Shown one piece after another: positions 24,774 to 35,480 of a stretch of DNA of 64,000 nt. Origin of the DNA: Allium sativum (lineage: Eukaryota; Streptophyta; Magnoliopsida; Asparagales; Amaryllidaceae); assembly GCA_030737875.1 (NCBI GenBank), contig CM060915.1, positions 570,508,577 to 570,572,576 of the forward strand, read 5' to 3'. Each line of letters starts with the position of its first letter. Position 1 is the first letter of the stretch. Position numbers and translations under genes: made by a program. Below the pieces are notes generated by a model. The model ran no database searches. It was not told the DNA's origin and saw nothing but the letters and a program-made list of their open reading frames with translations.

Positions 24774-27648
24774 TGTTGTATATAACGTAGTTGTATACAC
24801 AATTATATGATTTTTGTTTGATGATAACAAACAAGTATATTTTAATTTAAATGTGTTTGTTACTATTATATCACATCTCAGATAGAAATATAATATTTAT
24901 GTTTAAATAGAATACGACTATACATGAATTCAAATATTCAACTGTATTTTATTTAGATAGAATATTTTATTTCAATAATTAAACGGTACAAAAATATAAA
25001 CTCCACTATTTGTACATTTCACTGATATTCATTATTGTACAATCAATTTAGTATACACAAAGCTCCTTTCTACAGACACTCGATTATACAAGCATACACT
25101 CAGACGCTCATTTACAGTTTCACTGTTACACACACTAATATACTTTCACTGTCATCTTCTGTCTCTATGTTCTGTCACACTGCAATAGAAATGAATATGG
25201 TCCTGATTTATGTCAAGTGTTTAGGTCAAGCAAACTCAGCATCATGGCAGCTGAATAAAAAAAAATTGACATATGGGAACAAGCATGTATGCGACACAGT
25301 GGAGCTACAATCTATACATGTCCATATTAATGAACAAGTTTTTAATGTGCCAAGAAACAATCAAGAAATCAATTCATGTTTCACAGATTATGTGTTGATT
25401 ATGGCAAGTTTCAAGAGCATGGCAAAATGTTTCAGATTTTCAAATGGTACATGCAAATGAAGTTAATGTATATAACCAGTATGACCAGGTCAAAACAAAA
25501 GAGAGCACAGCAACAATCATGGAAGGAATACATTTTCTCATTCATTCATGGACCAGTTTAAGCAACATGATTGAAGCATTGCATTTGCTCGTATATGGGA
25601 GTTGTTCAGTTTTTTTTTTAGCAAGGAGATCTTTGCTAAAATATTCCAGAGTTCAATGGTTTCCAATTATACAGTGGGAAATAAATGTGCTAAGATTTTA
25701 TTCAAGAAATATAAATTCACATTTGACAAGACAATTATTCTTTTGGGGCAATTTATTTTCAGAAACTCAATTTGTTTTTGACAACAGGTTAAATGACTGA
25801 AGTTCATAAGCCAACATTGAAGAGAACCAAATTGGAAGCAAAACAATTGTTCTACAGCAGTTCAATAGATCAACATGAGCATTCAGTGTTCAAGTCCAAT
25901 TCTTCTCACAAACAAATGGCAAGACTCAAGCATGTGTGAATTAATGTGCCAGATGTACAAGAATAATACATGAGCAAGTGCATGCAAGAGCTTTTGGAAA
26001 GAAATCACAAACATTTCTTTTTGAAATTCTACTAAATGTGGCAAGTTTTATCTGTCCTCTAGAAATTCAAATTATGTCTTTCCAGAAATTACAGGAATCA
26101 GGTTTGGCAAGCAAGCATATATTTGTCAAGCTTTAATGACAGTCCAAAAATCCATTCATGATTTTCTGTAACTGTTTTTAAGAGTCAATGTTGGCAAGGA
26201 ATCAATTTTTTTCGAAAAACACAATTCAGCAAAACCATGTTTGGCAAGTAATAAATAATTTCTTTCCAAGAACATAAATCAGCTTTCTAGAAATTCAGAA
26301 TAAACATTTATGCAATCAAATCTTTGTGTTTCAAGAATTTTATCAATGAATTCATCAATTCATGTTCACAGCAAGTTTTCAAGGCCAAGGATGTCAAAAG
26401 AGGAAAGCATCAATATGTTTCCAGATTTAAAACAAATCAATATGTATTTGTTTGGCAATTTTTTCTAAGGGGACAGCTAATGAAATATATTTTTCCTGAA
26501 TTGCTATCAATGCTGATTCAATCAATAAATCATTTAAAGGCAAAGCAGCTATCATGCAAAGAGAATGTTGAATTTCCAAGAAATATCATTTAAACCTTTT
26601 TTTTTTGGCAAGCTTTATTCATTTTCCAGAAATGATTTCATGGCATAATATCAAGTGGGCCAAAGATTTTATTTCTTTATTTTACAAAGGTGTTATAAGG
26701 CAACAATTCAAAAAGGTTTCCAGAAAATTTTCAAGGGCGATTCAATCAAGGCACCAAAGGGAAGAAATCACGCAATGCAAATCAGTCAAGTCATTCAGTG
26801 AAATCAGAGCAATAAAAGGATTCTATTATCCTATATTAACACCTATCCTCATCAGCCATTTGCATCAAAAACAAAAATCCAAAATTTCAAGAGCAAAAAT
26901 CTAATCAAATTCAGAGAACTCACAAAACGTTTTTGATTGCAATCCAAGGCTGTGAATCGAGCAGGAGCATAAATTTGAAGAAGCTTTGGAGATTATTTCT
27001 TTCAGAACATCAATCAATCGATTCGAGTTGGAGGATTTCAAAGAAACCCAAAAATTCCTTTTCCCCATAGCCTCCATGTTCATTTCCCTAGAAGCAAAGG
27101 ATCAGGCTGAATAAATAAAGAAAATGGGCAGCCAAAGGGATTAGTTTGTATTAAAGAGGGGGTTTCTTTGCTTTCTTTTATTTATTTTCAATTCTTTTGT
27201 AAACTGTCAAAACAGTTTCTAGAATTCTGTAAAAATCTAGAGAAAACCAGTTAGGTGTTTAACTGGCAGTTGGCAGAGTCTGTAAAATCTGGGTTACTGG
27301 TTACAGGGTTTTGTAATCAGGGGAAATCTGATCGAGGGGATATCGATCAGTCTAGGGTTTTGAGCGTAGGGTTAGAATAGGAGCAGGGTTTGCGAGTATA
27401 CATGGTCTTGTATGTGGGAGTTGTTCTATCACCTAGTAGAAACCTTAGAAATGCAGTAGTAGGCAGGGTTTTGCCGAAGCTGGGTATATCTGTGTGTGAT
27501 TTATTTTCTGCAGTTCTATTTCCGCTATATTCTGTGATGTGTTAATTATTATATATCTCGTTAGAATTTTAATTCTGTTAAAAACTGTGATAAACCCTAT
27601 TCACCCCCCCCCCCCCCACTCCCCTCTAGGGTTAATCTAGATCCAACA
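24774..27648 (+). repeat. Element D 5-prime LTR
   Basis: Starts TGTTGTATATAACG and ends CTAGATCCAACA. Near the end there is a run of about 14 C (27606 onward), also present but shorter in the partner. TGGCAAG and TTCAAG motifs recur between 25900 and 26800. ORFs of up to 141 codons (25035-25460) have no recognisable domain and are partly broken in the partner LTR. Confidence 0.92.
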
Positions 27649-27650
27649 AG

Positions 27651-27662
27651 TGGTATCAGAGC
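27651..27662 (+). other. Primer-binding site of element D (tRNA-Met)
   Basis: TGGTATCAGAGC, 2 nt after the 5-prime LTR. Confidence 0.92.
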
Positions 27663-27992
27663 AGGTATTCTGTTAACTCTAGAGTAATGGGTCATTCTAG
27701 TTGTCAGTCCGTTGAGAGTCAGTCCAGTCGTATTCCATCTATTTTTAATGGTACAGATTTTTTAAATTGGAAATTAGAAATGGAGTTATATTTAAAATCT
27801 GTTGATATTAGATGTTGGGAACTGTTATTAATGGATTTGATATAGTTAGTAGAAATGATATTGGGTTTAATTCTCGTGCTATTCATACTTTATATTCTTA
27901 TATTGATGATGTCCAATATAGCCTTATCTCCCATTGTTTGACTGCGCAGGAAATCTGGACAACTCTCAACACGCTATATGGAAAAGAAGACA

Positions 27993-27997
27993 ACAGC
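27993..27997. repeat. Target-site duplication of element C (left)
   Basis: ACAGC before TGTAATGACCCG. It is repeated at 38192-38196. Confidence 0.97.
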
Positions 27998-29501
27998 TGT
28001 AATGACCCGTATTCTACACATCATAGGATCGTAGAATATTTCTTTCTTTCCCATGTGAAGTCGTATGGTCATGTAACTTTGGGAAACGTCTATTAGAGTC
28101 ATTTCCCATGTTCATGATTTTTGTCGATTTTTAAATGACCATTTTGCCCCTAGTTGGTACTGTTTTGGCCATAACTTTTGATAGGAAAGGAATTTTGACC
28201 TAAAACCACTTCCATTTGATTCGTTTGATGGTTTCTCTTTCCGTAGAGTGGTCACATTAGCCAAACGGACTTACCGTTTGGGAGATATAGCTGAAACAAG
28301 GTTTGGAGAGTGAAAAACTGCTTAACCGGGCCAAATTGGGTGATTAGTGAGTAGGCCCATAACCCATTTCGGAATTAGGGTTATGGGAGGGCTGAAATGA
28401 GATGGAGAATCATTCCATTTCAGTTTTCTAGCCTCCACTTATCACCAAGGATCCTTAAAAATGGCCTCCAACCTCTAAATCACCTCCAAATCACCTCTAG
28501 GTTAAGGATTTGGCTTAGCAACCCCTAATCAAGAAGGATCTTCACCAAATCAACAAAGGAGCTGCTGTTTGGTATAGAAATTCGCATCAAATCAGAGAAT
28601 TATTTCAGATCTTAGTTTGTTTTGTGGCTAAGGTGAGTGATTTGCTTAGTTTTGCACTAATTATGGCTAATTAGGGTTGATTAGTGTTAATTAGCGAATT
28701 TAAACATGATAAAATTCTGGAAAAATATTTATAAAATTCGGAATGATGTTTTAGGCCTCTGATATGAATTTGGGTTAATTTGGTTAAGTTTTGATAATCC
28801 TATCATTAGTTTCACCCAAATATGCTTAAGGGGAAGTTTGGGATTTTGGGTATGTTTGATCCCTTTTTACCTATCATATTGATGTTTTGATGTTTGTGGT
28901 TGATTATGTATGTTGCTATGACTGTATGAAATGCTTTGTGACTGTTTAGAATAGTTGGAATGGTCGAAAACGCCATCGAGGGGCGTAAACAGCTCGCTGG
29001 ACAAGGTGCAGGGGTTCGGATCGCATAGGGGGTTGAGGGACGATCGGATCGCCCTATGGGATCGTGGGGGCATCCCCACGAGTCGAGTCACCTCCTCCGA
29101 ACCGAACCGTCTGTGCAAGGCCACGAAGCGAATCGATGCAGCGCCGTGCCAAACTGAAGTACTCCGACCCGGATCGCCAATGAGCATTACGATCCAATCT
29201 GATCCACTCGTGCTTCATATCACGATCCGACTAGAGGAAGGTAGCATCCACGATCCGATGCACAACGAGACGATGGAGGAGCGCGATCCGATCTGTATGG
29301 GGTATTCACGATCCGACCAGAAGTGGAGACCCGATCCGATGGAGACTGGATTCACGAGACCATGGAGGAGGGCGATCCGATCACCTGGAGGACCACGACC
29401 CGATCCGATGCAGGAGGCGTGACCCGATCCGATGAAGAATGTGAAGGCTGATCCGATCCGATTCGATGGAAATGACCAATAACCCGAGATGCAAAGGTAG
29501 T

Positions 29502-29595
29502 CCAAATGGAAGTTAGAGCTCAGGATCCCGGAACCAGTTGGGAACCAACCAAATGGAAGTTAGAGCTCAGGATCCCGGAACCAGTTGGGAACCAA
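29502..29595. repeat. 47-bp tandem duplication unique to the C 5-prime LTR
   Basis: Two units of CCAAATGGAAGTTAGAGCTC... are adjacent here. The 3-prime LTR has one (about 36985-37031). The duplication arose after insertion, since both LTRs start identical. Confidence 0.85.
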
Positions 29596-29693
29596 TGAAT
29601 TCACTTCATGGTTGGACTTTGCTGCGGGACGTGTGCTAAGGAGTTGTCGACGTTCATAGCTTCGATTCACCACTAAGAATGGATGATGGCTAC

Positions 29694-30000
29694 TTATCAG
29701 TGCAGTAGGGTCATTACGACCTGAGGGGCAAGGTGATGGTAGCAAGACTACGTTATCAGTGCAGTAGGGTCATTATGACCTGAGGGGCAAGGTGATGCGT
29801 AGTAAGACTATGAGCCAGCGCAGATGGGGTGAATAACTCCATGGGGCAAGTGGACATAGTAAGGATTAGTAAGGCTATGAGCCAGCGCAGATGGGGTGAA
29901 TAACTCCATGGGGCAAGTGGACATAGCGAGGAATTTGTGGCTACGTTATCAGTGCAGTGAAGCCATTTATGACTTCATGGGGCAAAGTGATCGTAGCAAG
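29694..30000 (+). repeat. ~60-bp tandem repeats in C 5-prime LTR
   Basis: Five related units, starting at about 29694, 29754, 29810, 29877 and 29946. Each has a CAGTGCAG/CAGCGCAG start and a TGGGGCAA-like end. The same array is in the 3-prime LTR at 37130-37436. Confidence 0.8.
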
Positions 30001-30749
30001 GAATGTTGGGTGATCGAAGTGGTGAATATCGTATATTTTAGGCACTGAGTGAGAGATGTGAGGATGGATTCTATGCTTGATTGTTTGCCATCAATATGAC
30101 ATGCACACCTCCCCCACCTCCGTATCTTTATATTGATTGATATGATGCCTTAGAGTGTTATACAATATGTAGTGCTAACTCTTTGGTTGCAGGTCCAGGT
30201 TCAGGTATGTTTTAGTCTACCTGTTATTGTTCACTTTAGATGCTTATCGCTCATACCAGGCTTTATGTCTGACCCAGAGTTTTATGTCTCCTCTTATTAC
30301 TCTGGATGCTCACACGAGCAGACTAGAGACAGGTCAGCTGGTGATGTGCGAGTAGCTGATCCGGGGGCGGGCAGGAGGCTTCCATGTATGATATATATAT
30401 ACACACATTCTCCCTGTGTCGTTGGTGGTCGCTACTTGGGCATTAGTAGTGTACCTCCTTTATCTTGTTTTGCTTTGAGACAGTTTGAATGTTGTAATAA
30501 GCTGTATTCTGAATTTCCGCTGCTATGATGTTTAGTTCTGATTTTCAGCTTATACACTGTCTCTCCTGTTTTATGTCAAGTATGTTATTATTATATTTTG
30601 TTAGATGCGCTGTGAGACATTCTGCAGGTTCTTTGTATGTTCATTTCCTTCTTCCTTTTCCTTCTGGCGACCCGTTCCGTGCTAACTGGACATGTGTACA
30701 GCGCACTTTTGGGGTAAATGTCGGTTGGTGCGGGGCGGGCCGTCACACT

Positions 30750-30761
30750 TGGTATCAGAGC
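30750..30761 (+). other. Primer-binding site of element C (tRNA-Met)
   Basis: TGGTATCAGAGC, 2 nt after the 5-prime LTR end at 30747. Confidence 0.93.
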
Positions 30762-30948
30762 TCTAGGTTGCGTAGTTAACCTAGGGAAAGACACTAGGGA
30801 GAGTTAGTACATATATGAGAGCGCGTATTTGTGATTACTTTGGTTTTCAAAGCTATGTATATATATACTATTAGTAGTATAAGAATGAAGTTGCACTGCA
30901 CTAGTACCACTATGGGGTCATTAATCGTTTCCCTTTTACAGATTGACG

Positions 30949-31158
30949 ATGAGCCGACATGTTAGAGGTACCGGTAGAGGGGCCAATAATGGGAATGCCG
31001 CTGACATGAGGGCAATGTTTACTAACCTCATGAGAGATATGCTTAGAGAAGTGCAAGGGGCAATTCCCAATCCCGGAGTTGACGTTGGCCCAGTAGTGCA
31101 GGCGCCTAGGGTCGATTTCGCCAAGTTGTGCAAAGATTACACTAATCTTGGCGGGTAG
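30949..31158 (+). pseudogene. Element C gag N-terminus, ended by TAG
   Basis: About 69 codons from ATG 30949 (MSRHVRGTGRG...) to TAG 31156-31158. The Gly/Arg/Asn-rich start followed by an FAKLCKDYTNLGG segment is usual just before the retrotransposon gag domain. The same frame continues to a second TAG at 31198-31200 through PFHGTESATDVQD, typical of Tekay gag, so the break is in the middle of one protein. Confidence 0.85.
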
Positions 31159-31200
31159 CCGTTCCACGGAACGGAGTCGGCCACGGATGTTCAGGACTAG

Positions 31201-33903
31201 ATGGATAGCTGTGACCGTATCTTTGATGATTTGGGTCTTGAGGATGCGATGAAGAGAAGGCTAGCGTCTCATCAGCTGCAAGGGCGAGCAATGAATTGGT
31301 GGAATGCCATTAGAACAGCTACTCCAGAAGATCAAGTTACTTGGGTTCAGTTCAAGGCTCGTTTTAGCGAGAAGTTCATTCCAGCTGCCCAGAAGTCAGT
31401 GTTGTTCAAGAGGTTCTTGGAACTCAAGCAGGGTGGCAGGGCAGTTTCTGATTATATCGCTGAGTTCGACACTTTGTCAAAGTATGGACTGTCTCTTATC
31501 GATACTCCTGAGAAGAAGAATGAGAAGTTCATTACTGGTCTGGATGGGTACTTGGGGGAGAGGCTCATTAACCACATCGATGAGACTTTTGAATCGATCG
31601 TGGGGAAAGCTTTGAGGTCAGAGAGCCTTTACCCTAAGTCAAAGACTGAGGCTGCATTTGCAGAAGGGCCAAAGCCGCAAGCAGGCGGTGGAGGCAAGAA
31701 TAGCTCTCAGAATAAGAGGAAGCAGGACCAATCTAAAGGTGGCCAGAAAAAGAGTAAGAAGGATGTTGAGTGCTTCAGCTGTGGAAAGAAGGGCCATTAT
31801 GCTAAAGAATGTCGGGCCAAGCCAGCGGAAAGGAAGTGCTACAACTGTGGTCAAGTGGGACATCAGAAGGATAAGTGTCCGCAACCTCTTAAGGAGAAGC
31901 AGATTGTGAAAGCATATGCTCTTGATGCTGTTCCTTCTTCGTCGAATGCCCCAACTGCGGCGGAGAAAGGAAAGAATGTTGTAATTCAAGGTATGCTTTC
32001 TATTTATGATATACCAGTTCGAGTTTTGTTTGATACTGGGGCTTCTCGTTCCTTCATATCTAGTGACCTGGTAGATAGGTTGGGACTGGAACCCGAGATA
32101 GTCGATAGACCATTGATAGTGACGAACCCGATTGGTGGTTCGACTAGCCTTAGTATGATTTGCAGGAATTTGGTCTTATCGAGTCATGGATGTATGTTTG
32201 TATGTGATTGCTTTGATTTGGGCTTTGCTGGGTATGGCATTATATTGGGAGTCGATTGGCTCCAAAGATACGGGGTGGTGGTAGACTGTGAGGGCTTTTT
32301 GGTGACAGTGAGGGCGGATGATGGGCGGAGGGTAGTGTTTGGTAGTCTACCTAGTGATGGGGTTATGGCTAGTTTTGTAAATTCCCTCGACATCCCGCAG
32401 GATGAGTTGTCAGATGTGCCCGTGGTTGGCCAGTATCCGGACGTCTTCGAGGAGGTGACCGGGCTTCCACCACACCGAGAGATTGAGTTCCGTATTGATT
32501 TAGTGAAAGATGCCAGACCTATAGTGATGCCACTTCGTCGTATGGCACCAAGGGAGCAGCGAGAGCTCGGGGTGCAAGTCAGCAATCTTTTGAAGAAGGG
32601 ATTGATTAGAAGGAGTGTCTCCGAGTGGGGAGCACCGGTTGTATTTGCCACTAAGGCATATGGTTCCCTTCGTTTGTGTGTAGACTATCGTGAGTTGAAT
32701 AAGGTGACGAGGAAGAATAAGTATCCTCTACCGCGGATAGATGATTTGTTTGATCAGCTGGAAGGAGCAAGAGTGTTCTCCCAGTTGGACCTCGCGACAG
32801 GATTTCATCAGCTTCGAGTAGCAGATGAGAGTGTTCCGAAAATGGCATTTAGGACGCCGTCTGGATTTTATGAGTGGTTGGTTATGCCATTTGGGTTGAC
32901 CAATGCACCAGCCTATTTTGTGGATCTTATGAATCGAGTATTCAGAGATCAGTTGAATAAGTTTGTTCTTGTGTTCGTGGATGATATCCTTGTTTACTCA
33001 AGGACAGAGGAGGAACACAAGGGGCACTTGAGGATAGTGATGGAGGTGTTGAGGAAACACCAATTGAAAGCGAAATTTTCTAAGTGTCATTTTTGGAGAA
33101 GGGAAGTGAGATTCTTGGGTCATGTTGTTTCCGAGAGTGGTATTGCCGTGGACCCTGCGAAGGTGGCTACGGTACAGGATTGGCCTACGCCCAAGAATGC
33201 AACAGATGTAAGAAGTTTCTTGGGATTAGCTGGATATTATCGTAAGTTTATCCAGGACTTCTCCAAGATTGCAGCACCGTTGACTCAGTTGACTAAGAAG
33301 AACCAGTCCTTCGTCTGGGACGGAGTGTGTGAGGATGCCTTCAGAGGTCTAAAAGAGAGGTTGACGCGTGCGCCAGTGTTAGTCATTCCTAAAGGGAATG
33401 AAGAGATGACAGTATACACGGATGCTTGTGGTACCGGACTGGGTGCTGTATTGATGCAGGGAGGTAGGGTTGTAACTTATGCTAGTCGACAGCTAAAGCC
33501 GCATGAAAAGAAGTACCCTACCCATGATTTGGAGTTGGCAGCGATTGTATTTGCGCTGAAGATGTGGAGACACTATCTCTTGGGAGAAAGATTTGAGTTG
33601 TTTACCGATCATAAATCGTTAAAGTATCTCTTCTCTCAGAAAGATTTGAATCTCCGTCAGCAGAGATGGTTAGAGTTCTTGGCTTCGTATGATTTTGATA
33701 TCGCGTATACACCTGGGAAGGGTAATGCGGTAGCCGATGCCTTGAGTAGGAGACATGCCAGCTTAGGGGCAATGTTTCTTGAATGGAAGCAACTGGAGTT
33801 TATCGCGGGGTTTGATTTCAGACCAAGATGCGAATTGGATCCAGTTATGCTAGCTAGTTTGACGGTCAGACCCACTTTGATAGAGCGGATTGGTTCTAGC
33901 TAG
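31201..33903 (+). pseudogene. Element C gag-protease-RT-RNase H segment, open for 900 codons
   Basis: Longest open stretch of the window. Retrotransposon gag domain at residues ~1-145. Two CCHC zinc knuckles ([14 protein letters not shown] at 31771, [14 protein letters not shown] at 31837). Aspartic protease DTGAS at 32032. Reverse transcriptase with [34 protein letters not shown] and the catalytic FVDD box at 32974-32985 (FVDD in place of the usual YVDD/FVDD pair is normal for this group). RNase H with [31 protein letters not shown] and TDHKSLKYL. It ends with TAG 33901-33903 in the linker to integrase. The methionine at 31201 directly follows a stop and is internal to gag, not a true start. 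Confidence 0.92.
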
Positions 33904-34137
33904 AGGGACGATCCTAACCTATTGGAAATCATCTCCAAGTTAGAAATGGGAGTTGATGAGGAGATGAATGTGTATGGGCTTGATCGAGATGGATGGCTTC
34001 GAAAGAATGGAAGACTAGTTGTGCCCAACGTGAATGGTTTGAGAGATGAAGTGCTTAGAGAATGTCATCACTCAAAACTGACTATACATCCCGGTGGTAA
34101 TAAGATGTATCGAGACATGAAGCGAACCTACTACTAG
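33904..34137 (+). pseudogene. Element C integrase zinc-binding segment, flanked by TAG stops
   Basis: Same frame, between TAG 33901 and TAG 34135. It holds the two histidines of the integrase HHCC finger (in ECHHSKLTIHPGGNKM, about 34060-34107). The two cysteines (CMNC, 34177-34188) come after the second stop, so the finger is split by it. Confidence 0.85.
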
Positions 34138-35322
34138 GAAGGGATGAAAAGAGACGTTGGGAAGTTTATATCCAAATGCATGAATTGCCAGCTAGTTAAA
34201 GCCGAGCAAAAGAAGCCTAGTGGGTTGTTGCAACCATTAGATATTCCCGAATGGAAATGGGAGCAAGTCTCGATGGATTTCATCGATGGTTTACCTAGGA
34301 CTAGATCGGGATATGATAGCATTTGGGTAATTGTGGATCGATTGACTAAGAGCGCAAGATTTATACCAGTCAAATCGACCAGAACGGCAGCCAAGTTGGC
34401 AGAGGTGTATATGAAGTGGGTAGTGAGATTTCATGGAGTACCCAAAAGCATTGTGAGTGACCGAGACCCGTTGTTCACTAGTGGGTTTTGGAAGAGCTTA
34501 CAAGAGGCTCTAGGGTCAGGACTACATCTCAGTACCGCATATCACCCTCAGACCGACGGTCAGACGGAGAGGGTGAATCGTATATTGGAAGATCTCTTGA
34601 GAGCGTGTATATTGGATTTTGGTGGATCATGGGATGACCATTTGCATCTAGTAGAGTTTGCATATAATAATAGCTACCAATCTAGTATCGGTATGGCTCT
34701 ATATGAAGCTTTGTACGGAAGACCATGCAACTCACCATTATGTTGGATAGAGACTGGCGAGAAGTTTGTGCTTGGACCAGATGTGGTGAGAGAAACTTCC
34801 GATAAGATTAAGATCATTCAGCAACGAATGAAAGCTGCCCAAGATAGGCAGAAGAGTTATGCTGATAAGAGGAGAAGAGACTTGAAATTCTCCGTTGGTG
34901 ACTTGGTGTTTGTCAAGATCTCTCCGTTGAAGAGCGTGATACGATTTGGCAGGAGAGGCAAGTTAACACCAAGATTTGTTGGGCCATTCCCTGTTCTTGA
35001 ACTAGTCGGGAATTTGGCGTATAGAGTTGGCTTACCAGAGAAGGTGGCAGGAGTTCACAATGTATTTCATGTTTCCCAACTAAGGAAGTTCGTTCACGAC
35101 TCAGATGTGACTATTTCACCTGATCAGTTAGAGGACTTCGAAGTAGAACCCGAGGCGGTTGGGAACCGCAAGCCGATTCGTATTGTGGGACACGATACGA
35201 AGCAACTTCGAAGAAAGGCGGTAAAGCTAGTCAAGGTTCAGTGGGGCGAGAACGAGAATGATTGTACTTGGGAGACAGAGGAGAGCATTAGGAAGGCATA
35301 TCCAGAACTCTTTGCCTGGTAA
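34138..35322 (+). pseudogene. Element C integrase core and chromodomain
   Basis: Opens after TAG 34135; first ATG is 34144. It contains CMNCQ (second half of the HHCC finger), then the catalytic triad context: MDFIDGLPRT (first Asp), SDRDPLFTSGFW (second Asp) and HPQTDGQTERVNR (Glu). A GPFPVLELVGNLAYRV segment (GPY/F-like) follows, with VHNVFHVSQLRKF. The C-terminal chromodomain-like region (KLVKVQWGENENDCTWETEE, ending YPELF) defines a chromovirus, best matching Tekay/Del. Stop TAA 35320-35322. Confidence 0.92.
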
Positions 35323-35446
35323 GATTTACTTTGCGATTTAATTTTCCGCATGCTAGGATAGACTTGTTTAGCTTGTTTTGCATGTTTGATTGTTGCTTCA
35401 TGATTGATAGGCATGCGGGAACCTTTATGTATGTTGGGATTAGGGA

Positions 35447-35480
35447 ATTTCGGGGGCGAAATTTCTTAAGGGGGGGAGAG
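35447..35480 (+). other. Polypurine tract and upstream hairpin of element C
   Basis: AAGGGGGGGAGAG abuts the 3-prime LTR at 35481. A perfect ATTTCG-GGGG-CGAAAT inverted repeat lies at 35447-35462. The same arrangement is found in B and F. Confidence 0.9.

Larger units (their letters stand above)
27998..30747 (+). repeat. Element C 5-prime LTR
   Basis: Starts TGTAATGACCCG and ends GGGCCGTCACA. It contains a GATCCGAT-rich stretch (about 29160-29470), a 47-bp tandem duplication (29502-29595) present only in this LTR, five units of about 60 bp (29694-30000), and a short TA/CA run near 30390. The length difference from the 3-prime LTR (39 bp) equals the extra 47-bp unit minus an 8-bp longer TA run in the partner. 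The antisense ORFs at 28867-29187 and 29215-29505 recur in the partner as copies. Confidence 0.95.
30949..35322 (+). pseudogene. Element C gag-pol, one frame with four amber stops
   Basis: All segments lie in the same reading frame: 30949-31158, 31159-31200, 31201-33903, 33904-34137 and 34138-35322. They are separated only by TAG at 31156, 31198, 33901 and 34135, with no frameshift. Three of the four TAGs (31198, 33901, 34135) are preceded by C. The stops at 31198 and 34135 fall where related elements have Trp. Domain order is gag, two zinc knuckles, protease, RT, RNase H, integrase, chromodomain, which is the Ty3/gypsy order. The start is taken as ATG 30949, about 190 nt past the PBS. Confidence 0.93.

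Noticed and set aside
25035..25460. 141-codon ORF in the D 5-prime LTR
   Set aside because: The partner LTR keeps only the second half open. No motif; typical chance ORF.
31156..34137. Programmed readthrough of the TAG codons in C
   Set aside because: Four amber sites, two of them in place of Trp at conserved positions, fit mutation better than recoding. Plant Tekay elements normally have one open frame.
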